Below, in pieces: positions 1 to 4,537 of a DNA stretch of 5,528 bases; within the stretch, counting starts at the first letter, position 1, and each line of letters starts with the position of its first letter. The stretch is taken from contig JAQUMZ010000195.1 in NCBI GenBank assembly GCA_028717865.1, positions 1 through 5,528 of the forward strand, given 5' to 3'. This DNA comes from Elusimicrobiota bacterium. Its GTDB lineage: Bacteria > Elusimicrobiota > Elusimicrobia > UBA1565 > UBA9628. Both the position numbers and the translations under genes were made by a program. The notes under the pieces were generated by a model that was not told the DNA's origin, did not search any database, and saw only the letters and a list, made by a program, of their open reading frames with translations.

Positions 1-919
1 TCCCGATCTGGAGGCCGCTCTTGGACTGGAGCTGCAGCCGCTTCTCCGCGATGATGGACTCGTTCAGGCTTGAGAGTTGCACCGGGCATATGGGCTCGCT
101 GGCGGGGCCCGGGGCCTCCCTGGACCTCCGGTGTTTCTCCAGCAGGCATTGAGCAATGTCGCGGATTCGACCGGCCGCGCTCAACAGGACGAGCCGCTTC
201 TTCTCCGGCATCTGCGGCAGGTCCTTGACCACCGCGTCGAGGGCCGCCAGGGGCGAGCAGATGTCGTGGGCGACCTGGGCGCTCAACTGAAACCGCGCCT
301 CTGAGGCAGCCTGCTTGCTGCTCAAGGCGTGGAATTCCTGGTTCCTGAGCCGCAGTTCCTCCAGTTCCGTTATCCCGAGAGGCTTATCCTGGCCGAGCCC
401 GCGGTAGAAGGGTGTGAGGATCTCGTCCTGGAACCGCTTGCGGACGACGGCGAGGATGCCGAGGACCGCGAGGATGAGTGTGGCGCTGATGCCGAACAAC
501 ATCGCCACGGAGGCGAAGGTCCGGCGGCCGTCTATCAAGAATGCGAACCGGAGGTCCGGCATCCCCGCGACCTCCCGGCGTACGGTCCAGCGCAGAAAGC
601 CCGCCGACTTTGTGCCGCAGAGGTCCGCGGCCGAAGGCGGATACATGATCTCGGCTCGTCCCTCGCGGCAGAGCGCCGCCGCGGCCGCGTCCGAATCGTG
701 CAACCCCGCGAGCAGGGAGGATTCGACCAACGGCCTGTTGTCCTGCTGCATCCCCAGGGTCGCGGCCTCGACCACGCCGGCTATGCGGCGCAGTTGAGAT
801 GAGTAGTCGGCATCCGCCATGCGGACGAGAAAGCCGACCTGCAGGCAGAGCACCGTGCCCACGGCCAAGGCCAGGGGGAGCTTGGCGTTCACGTCTATCC
901 AGCCCTTGAGAGTGGTCAT
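1..919 (-). CDS. Membrane sensor histidine kinase, 3' end outside the window
   Basis: Inner-membrane two-component sensor kinase; 306 residues are visible and the frame is open at base 1. Residues 13-32 and about 136-158 are hydrophobic membrane segments, enclosing an extracytoplasmic domain of about 100 residues that contains two cysteines (C84, C101), a possible disulfide. A linker follows, then a HisKA-type dimerisation helix with the H-box AQVAHDICSPLAAL, in which H218 (bases 266-268) is the expected phospho-acceptor. I see no clear HAMP domain. The ATP-binding HATPase_c domain would lie beyond the left edge, so catalytic completeness cannot be judged. The ATG overlaps the TGA of the upstream binding-protein gene as ATGA and lacks a strong Shine-Dalgarno sequence, so translation is probably coupled to that gene. 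Context suggests it responds to the state of the binding protein or to the small peptide, which is inference. The sensory domain matches no family I recognise. Confidence 0.88.
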   Translation of the reverse strand, partial: MTTLKGWIDVNAKLPLALAVGTVLCLQVGFLVRMADADYSSQLRRIAGVVEAATLGMQQDNRPLVESSLLAGLHDSDAAAAALCREGRAEIMYPPSAADLCGTKSAGFLRWTVRREVAGMPDLRFAFLIDGRRTFASVAMLFGISATLILAVLGILAVVRKRFQDEILTPFYRGLGQDKPLGITELEELRLRNQEFHALSSKQAASEARFQLSAQVAHDICSPLAALDAVVKDLPQMPEKKRLVLLSAAGRIRDIAQCLLEKHRRSREAPGPASEPICPVQLSSLNESIIAEKRLQLQSKSGLQIG

Positions 920-2481
920 CGGGGTTCCAGGAGCGTGATGCGGTGATCGCTCCTGCTCATGAAGCTCGCAGCGACCCGAGCTTTGACCGGATTGTAGGCG
1001 ACGCCTCTGCACCTGAAGCCCAGATGCACGTAAGGGACCTCGGTCAGGACCAGCCGAGCGACTTTCTCGTAGTGCGTAGGCAAGGCGCCGCGGTCCATGA
1101 TCCCCCGGCCCTCCTCCATGAGCTCCGCGATGTCCTTCCTGGCTTCCATGGGCGAGTATATCGCCCCCTTTTTGCCGAGTTGGTGGTAAAGTCCATCGGG
1201 GTCGCCGTTGTAGACTGAGAAGCCGCTGAGCACCAGGTCGGCTTGGTGGTCCTTGTAGATGAAGTCGAGCATGCGGGGAAAGTCGATAACGCCCGACCTC
1301 TCGTCGACGGTGACCCCGGCGTCGCGCAGCAGCTTGACGATCCACTCGCGGCCCGCCGTGCAGACGACGTAGACGGGCTTGCTCCGAGAGGCCTTGATGA
1401 GCCCCGGGATGCGGCCGCGGCCCTGGCGGACCAGCTCCGCGGCGTCCGCGTCCGGCAGCCGGCCGGGCTGGAATTTTAGGAAGCTCTGCGGGTCCAGCTT
1501 GAAATGCCCCACCTTCAGCGGGGCCGGCAGGCCTTGCTGCGCAAGGCGCTCATGCACCAGGGCCTGTATGGCCAGGCGGTTGTCCAGGTCCGCGAATATG
1601 CGGCCGGGCAGGCCGTTGACCCTAACGGCGATGTGATCAGCCTCCTGACTGAAGACGCAGCGTATATTGCCGGCGCCGCCGCCGCGGCACTCGGTCAGGT
1701 CCAGGGTTTCGACGAAGATGGCCGCGTCCACTCCGCCCGAGTCCAGGCTTTGGGCCACGGCTTTCTCTGGGGTCACTACCATGCGGATCTCGTTGAAAAG
1801 AGGTTCCTGGCTCGCGTAATACGGGTTTGGAGTCATGATCAAGGCCTTGTCGTTCTCCTCCATGACATAAGGACCCGTGCCGATGGCGCGGCCGCCGGCC
1901 TGCTTGTATGCGGCGTAGCGCGCCCCAGAGAGATAACCCAGGGGTACGCGGGCCGGCTGGGCGAACTCCAGCTCCAGTGTGTCGGCGCCCTTGACCCGGA
2001 TGCCTTCTATCGTTCCTTCCCGCTCGAAATCCGCGTAGCCCTTGAGGCTGTAGAGCGCGTCCTCGACGGCCTTATTCGCGGAGTGCGGCTGCATTCGGAT
2101 GCCGTCCTCCCAGGACCGCTTGAAGTCTGCCGCTGTCAAAGGCGAGCCGTCGGAGAAGCGCCGCCGGGTGTCTATCTTGAAGCGCAGGATGCGATGGTCC
2201 GGGCTGGTCTCCCAAGACGCCGCGGCCAGGGGTTCTACGAGGCCGGTCTTCCCTTGGCGGACCAAAGGCTCGAACTGGCTTTGGAGGACCACGTCGCCGT
2301 AGACCGAGTTTTGCAAGGGCGGCATAAGCGCCCCCCAATAGGCCGGGATTCCGACAACCAGCGTTTTTTTACCGGCCTTTCCATGCGTCTCCATAAGGAC
2401 CCCCCCGGATAATACCACACTCAACAGGACCGCAGTCCAGAACAGCCGCTTTCGCGAGAATCGGCCGGATAGATTCTTCAT
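916..2481 (-). CDS. Family 5 (oligopeptide/dipeptide/nickel-type) extracytoplasmic solute-binding protein
   Basis: 521 residues, the usual length for SBP_bac_5 proteins such as OppA and DppA. The N-terminus has a basic stretch (residues 7-12) and a hydrophobic segment at about 13-30. There is no cysteine there, so no lipobox, and no convincing AxA cleavage site, so it may be a cleaved Sec substrate or stay membrane-anchored. Family hallmarks: FEPLVR near residue 70, LAAASWETSPDHRILRFKI, then RFSDGSPLTAADFKRSWEDG around 108-127. The C-terminal part carries GDPDGLYHQLGKKGAIYS and a late EVPYVHLGFR segment typical of the family. GAGGG six bases before the ATG is a reasonable ribosome binding site, just beyond an intercistronic stem-loop. 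No permease or ATPase gene follows; the next gene is a sensor kinase. This binding protein may therefore serve sensing rather than import, though a permease elsewhere in the genome cannot be excluded. The ligand is unknown. Confidence 0.9.
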   Translation of the reverse strand: MKNLSGRFSRKRLFWTAVLLSVVLSGGVLMETHGKAGKKTLVVGIPAYWGALMPPLQNSVYGDVVLQSQFEPLVRQGKTGLVEPLAAASWETSPDHRILRFKIDTRRRFSDGSPLTAADFKRSWEDGIRMQPHSANKAVEDALYSLKGYADFEREGTIEGIRVKGADTLELEFAQPARVPLGYLSGARYAAYKQAGGRAIGTGPYVMEENDKALIMTPNPYYASQEPLFNEIRMVVTPEKAVAQSLDSGGVDAAIFVETLDLTECRGGGAGNIRCVFSQEADHIAVRVNGLPGRIFADLDNRLAIQALVHERLAQQGLPAPLKVGHFKLDPQSFLKFQPGRLPDADAAELVRQGRGRIPGLIKASRSKPVYVVCTAGREWIVKLLRDAGVTVDERSGVIDFPRMLDFIYKDHQADLVLSGFSVYNGDPDGLYHQLGKKGAIYSPMEARKDIAELMEEGRGIMDRGALPTHYEKVARLVLTEVPYVHLGFRCRGVAYNPVKARVAASFMSRSDHRITLLEPR

Positions 2482-2492
2482 CCTTGACCCTC

Positions 2493-2543
2493 GCGGGTCC
2501 CCGCCAGGAAGCCGTGCCGCAAGCTGCCTGGCGGGGAGCCCGC
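2493..2543 (-). promoter_or_regulatory. Strong intercistronic stem-loop between the peptide and binding-protein genes
   Basis: A perfect 11-bp inverted repeat (TCCCCGCCAGG at 2498-2508 and its complement at 2527-2537) is extended outward by five more G/C pairs (2493-2497 with 2539-2543) across a one-base bulge at 2538. The loop is 18 bases. No U-run follows; instead the ribosome binding site of the binding-protein gene comes directly after the stem. It starts 17 bases after the peptide stop codon. It may act as a partial terminator, RNA processing site or 3'-end stabiliser that raises peptide mRNA relative to the downstream genes, as described for several bacteriocin precursor genes. It may also limit translation of the binding protein. 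Confidence 0.75.
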
Positions 2544-2559
2544 TCAGTCCATGGCTATC

Positions 2560-2727
2560 TCAGCCGCCATTGACGCTGGCCGAGGTGCAGCCAGAGAGCT
2601 GCACGTCGGTCACGTTGGGTCTGCCTATCTGGTCGATGCTGAGCGCGGACTTCGCGGCGAACGCCACCGAGGCTATCGGCAGCACGGCCAGCACCAGCAG
2701 ACAGCAGCGCCTTGCTTGTTCCTTCAT
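2560..2727 (-). CDS. 55-residue Sec-exported peptide, candidate radical SAM substrate
   Basis: Small gene that begins inside the radical SAM stop codon (ATGA overlap) and is preceded by a perfect GGAGGT six bases upstream, so translation is well supported. The start is MKEQARRCC, then a hydrophobic core LLVLAVLPIASVAFA. An A-F-A|A signal peptidase I site falls after residue 24. The predicted mature part is 31 residues, polar, with one cysteine (C47) in the tail SGCTSASVNGG. C8 and C9 lie in the signal region and do not form a lipobox. It resembles RiPP precursors in size and in adjacency to a radical SAM/SPASM-like enzyme, but no double-glycine leader cleavage site or known precursor family is recognisable. 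Its likely role is a modified, exported peptide (signal, antimicrobial or sensory ligand). Alternatively it is an unmodified secreted protein partner of the binding protein or kinase. Confidence 0.8.
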   Translation of the reverse strand: MKEQARRCCLLVLAVLPIASVAFAAKSALSIDQIGRPNVTDVQLSGCTSASVNGG

Positions 2728-3815
2728 TGAGCGACCTCCGTTTGAACGGCCTCCAGCCAGCAGGCTGGGTCCTTCTTAAAAAAGCTTCCCGTGGCGGCGA
2801 AGGAGGCGTTCCTGTCCCCGCCGCAACGCGCGTAATGGGCGCAATCGCCGCAACCCTCGATTCTACGGTCCCGCAAGGCCTTCATGATGGGATGCCCGAG
2901 GAACAAGGGTTCCAGGCCCGCCGCGAGGATATTGCCGAGGACGTACTCCGAGCGGCTTGAGACCTTGAGGTTTCCCTTGTGGTCGATGATGACTCCTTGG
3001 AAGCCGGCCTTGCCGTGGGCGCCGAGGCTTGGGTCTACGAGGCTCATCAAGGGCAGGTCCGTGCTGGTCGAGACGCCCGAAGACTTCGAGCACCTGAGAA
3101 TCTCCCGGTAGGCGTTCCGAAGCTCGGGCCCGGAGAGCGGCCGGTCAACGTCGCCTTCTTGCAGCTTGCTGCCATTTCCCTGAAGAATGAACCGGGTGAA
3201 GTTCATCTGCGAGGCCCCGCAATTGTCCGCGGTCTCGAAGAAGTCGGCGATCCAGGCGGAGCTGCGGCGGGAGAGCGTAGCTTGGAAAGTGGCGTTCAAG
3301 CCCGCGGCCTGCAGGTTGCGCAGGCCCGTGAGGGCGCGCTCGAAGCTCCCCGGCCCGCGGACAAGGTCGTGCCTGGCGGCGTCTGGGCCGTCGAGGGAGA
3401 CCTGGAAGCCCACATTGAACCGCCGCAGGGCCATGGCGAGCTCTGCGCTCAGCCTCGTCCCGTTGGTCAGAACCGTGATGCGTACACCCGGCCAGCGGGC
3501 CTCGATCTCATCGAGGATGGGCAGGAAGAGTGGGCTGATGGTGGGCTCCCCCCCGCAGATGACGAACCACGGCTCCAGGCAGAGCTTGTCCGCCAGGCGG
3601 CCGTACTGGTCAAGGACCGTCCGCCAGCCAGCGAGATCCAGGCCGCCGTCATTGGAGTGGTCTCGGTGATAGCAATGGGCGCACCTGAGGTTGCAAGAGT
3701 TGGTGATGTCGAGCTGGGCCGTCAGGAACTTCTGGCTGCCTGTGAAGCTCAGGAGACCGTGGACGAGCCTGTCCTTGACCCAGGCTGCGATGGCGCGGCG
3801 AGAATGCTTCCGCAT
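2724..3815 (-). CDS. Radical SAM peptide-modifying-type enzyme with reduced SPASM-like domain
   Basis: 363-residue cytoplasmic enzyme. The SAM-binding [4Fe-4S] motif CNLRCAHCY (C41, C45, C48) follows the strand QLDITNS. ICGGEPTIS at 87-94 is the SAM-contacting GGEP motif, TVLTNGTRLS at about 114-123 and VSLDGPDAARHDLVRG at 139-154 are further hallmarks of the SPASM/PqqE/anSME-like clan. The C-terminal domain (about 273-355) has HKGNLKVSS, LGNI, then CGDCAHYARCGG (C322, C325, C331) and a final DPACW (C352). The usual PC after GNL and the CX3C cysteine after C331 are missing, so probably only one auxiliary cluster is bound. ATG 3815 is chosen because it forms TGATG with the upstream stop and gives the family-typical N-terminus. 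An in-frame extension to 3971 would only overlap the upstream gene. The neighbouring 55-residue peptide is the natural candidate substrate. No PqqD-like recognition domain is visible in it. Confidence 0.93.
   Translation of the reverse strand: MRKHSRRAIAAWVKDRLVHGLLSFTGSQKFLTAQLDITNSCNLRCAHCYHRDHSNDGGLDLAGWRTVLDQYGRLADKLCLEPWFVICGGEPTISPLFLPILDEIEARWPGVRITVLTNGTRLSAELAMALRRFNVGFQVSLDGPDAARHDLVRGPGSFERALTGLRNLQAAGLNATFQATLSRRSSAWIADFFETADNCGASQMNFTRFILQGNGSKLQEGDVDRPLSGPELRNAYREILRCSKSSGVSTSTDLPLMSLVDPSLGAHGKAGFQGVIIDHKGNLKVSSRSEYVLGNILAAGLEPLFLGHPIMKALRDRRIEGCGDCAHYARCGGDRNASFAATGSFFKKDPACWLEAVQTEVAQ
2734..2739 (-). promoter_or_regulatory. Consensus Shine-Dalgarno of the small peptide gene
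   Basis: GGAGGT lies within the last codons of the radical SAM gene, six bases before the peptide ATG. It is the best ribosome binding site in the operon; the radical SAM and kinase genes have no comparable site. This fits high translation of the peptide relative to its modifying enzyme and decides the start at 2727. Confidence 0.85.
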
Positions 3816-4261
3816 CAGCGCTGCCCGGGCGCGGGCTCTTTCTCCTTGAACCGCATGAAGCGGCGCGCGCCTTCGTCGGTCCGGGCGGCCATGGGCTTGG
3901 CGTCGCCGAACTTGAGCTCGGCCAGCCGGCCGGAGCCCATGCGCGTGCAGAAGGCCTCCAGGAGCTGCCATTTGCGGTCGAACTGCTCCGGCGCCGGCGC
4001 GGCCGCGGCCTGGTCGTCGAAGACCAGGCTCACTTGGACGTTCTCGCAGGAGACGATGGCGCCGCCCGCGACGTGGATGCCGTACATGGTGCAGTAGGGA
4101 TATTCCTTCCGGACCAGTGACATGAAGGCGAGCCAGTTCTCGTGCCCGCTCTTGAGATGGAGCGCCTGCTCGACGATCTCTCGGGCTGTGGCTTGCGGCT
4201 TGCTGCGGCGTGAGGCTGCGGGCCCGACTGGACGCATGCTGGCGGGTGCTGCTGTGGCCAT
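3815..4261 (-). CDS. Unrecognised 148-residue protein, first gene of the radical SAM operon
   Basis: I do not recognise this family. Residues 1-26 are Ala/Pro-rich and probably disordered. Residues 27-85 look like a helix (AREIVEQALHL) followed by strands (CTMYGIHVAGGAIVSC, VQVSLVFDD). An Ala/Pro linker comes next, then a second half with a helix (FDRKWQLLEAFCTRMG) and a basic strand region (LAELKFGD, EGARRFMRFKEKE). Cysteines are at 57, 72 and 105. There is no signal peptide or membrane segment, so it is cytoplasmic. The ATG at 4261 has GAGGGGG seven bases upstream, and the stop overlaps the radical SAM start by one base (TGATG), a sign of coupled synthesis. Position suggests an accessory factor for the enzyme, for example a peptide-recognition or presenting protein, but no winged-helix (RRE) signature is evident. 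Met9 (base 4237) is a possible alternative start. Confidence 0.8.
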   Translation of the reverse strand: MATAAPASMRPVGPAASRRSKPQATAREIVEQALHLKSGHENWLAFMSLVRKEYPYCTMYGIHVAGGAIVSCENVQVSLVFDDQAAAAPAPEQFDRKWQLLEAFCTRMGSGRLAELKFGDAKPMAARTDEGARRFMRFKEKEPAPGQR

Positions 4262-4301
4262 AATACTACCCCCTCTGCGGCATGTCTCCCGTCCTTGTCG
4301 C

Positions 4302-4320
4302 AGGGCGGAAAGGCTGCCCT
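4302..4320 (-). repeat. Short hairpin between the terminator and the operon's ribosome binding site
   Basis: AGGGC (4320-4316) can pair with GCCCT (4306-4302) across a nine-base loop. It sits immediately after the terminator U-tract and 27 bases before GAGGGGG of the first operon gene. It is weak alone; it may be part of the leader fold or incidental. Confidence 0.3.
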
Positions 4321-4357
4321 AAAACAAGAAACGGGAAACGATTTTGTCGTTTCCCGT
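4321..4357 (-). terminator. Intrinsic terminator in the operon leader
   Basis: A perfect 11-bp inverted repeat (4347-4357 with 4331-4341; core CGGGAAACGA) closes a five-base loop CAAAA. On the minus-strand transcript it is followed at once by TTTCTTGTTTT. It ends about 60 bases before the start codon of the 148-residue protein and about 180 bases after the stop of the upstream coiled-coil gene. It could end the upstream transcript, end a small RNA, or act as a conditional attenuator of the radical SAM operon. No promoter is visible between it and the operon, which favours attenuation. Confidence 0.85.
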
Positions 4358-4418
4358 GGACTCACCCGATTTCGGTCGGGTCGTGGATACCCCAGGGCCG
4401 ATTCCCTGAGCTACACGG
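4354..4418 (-). ncRNA. Candidate structured leader RNA (three-way junction overlapping the terminator)
   Basis: In the minus-strand RNA, CCGUG (4418-4414) can pair with CACGG (4358-4354). This encloses two hairpins: CUCAGGG/CCCUGGG (4410-4404 with 4397-4391, loop AAUCGG) and ACCCGA/UCGGGU (4381-4376 with 4369-4364, loop CCGAAA). The first stem contains a G-U pair that works only on this strand. The 3' strand of the closing stem overlaps the 5' arm of the terminator, so the two are mutually exclusive. UCCACG occurs twice (4387-4382 and 4360-4355), and the same CGUG can pair with either copy, giving a possible switch. I could not match it to a riboswitch class I know. An independent small RNA of about 118 bases is the alternative. 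Confidence 0.5.
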
Positions 4419-4444
4419 TTGAGGGGTTACGTCAGGACGCTATC

Positions 4445-4474
4445 AGTGTAGATGGCGGAAGGCGAAAATGTCAG
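4445..4474 (-). promoter_or_regulatory. Sigma70-like promoter for the leader and radical SAM operon
   Basis: On the minus strand CTGACA (4474-4469, 5 of 6 to TTGACA) is followed after 18 bases by TACACT (4450-4445, 4 of 6 to TATAAT). Transcription would begin near 4440-4438 and yield a leader of about 177 bases carrying the hairpins and terminator. It lies in the gap between the coiled-coil gene and the operon. The match is moderate and could occur by chance. Confidence 0.45.
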
Positions 4475-4498
4475 GGTCATTCGAACCAACCGGGATCA

Positions 4499-4533
4499 GG
4501 CCAAAGGACCTACGCGCCGTCGCTGCTTTGGCC
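4499..4533 (-). repeat. Inverted repeat just downstream of the coiled-coil gene
   Basis: GGCCAAAG (minus 4533-4526) and CTTTGGCC (4506-4499) form a perfect 8-bp stem around a 19-base loop, starting four bases after the stop codon at 4538. No U-run follows, so it is not a standard intrinsic terminator. It may protect the 3' end or act as a Rho-dependent or processing signal. Confidence 0.5.
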
Positions 4534-4537
4534 CTTC

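Noticed and set aside
329..802. Plus-strand ORFs opposite the histidine kinase
   Set aside because: The minus strand is continuously open and encodes two membrane segments and an H-box; the plus frames have acidic or arginine-rich composition typical of shadows.
1504..2412. 302-codon plus-strand ORF across the binding-protein gene
   Set aside because: The opposite strand encodes a full-length, motif-complete family 5 binding protein; this frame has no recognisable domain.
3816..3971. In-frame N-terminal extension of the radical SAM gene
   Set aside because: The added 52 residues are Arg/Ala-rich, unlike any enzyme domain, and lie entirely within the 148-residue gene in another frame. The ATG at 3815 with TGATG coupling gives the expected start.
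4266..4283. Five-codon minus-strand ORF (MPQRG) ending in the ribosome binding site region of the first operon gene
   Set aside because: Its own ribosome binding site spacing is poor and such tiny ORFs are expected by chance; it could matter for leader control but nothing beyond position supports it.
4030..4365. Minus-strand 111-codon ORF overlapping the first operon gene
   Set aside because: It runs through the terminator hairpin, has low-complexity Ser/Arg/Pro composition, and competes with a frame that has a good ribosome binding site and a coupled stop.
4355..4372. GUGAGUCC...GGGAAAC resembling part of a hammerhead ribozyme core
   Set aside because: The required CUGAUGA box is absent (CGGGUGA instead) and stems I and III cannot be formed at the right places.
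4476..4490. GGTTCGAAT-like T-loop motif suggesting a tRNA on the minus strand
   Set aside because: The flanking bases do not form a five-pair T stem, and no acceptor, anticodon or D arm can be built around it.
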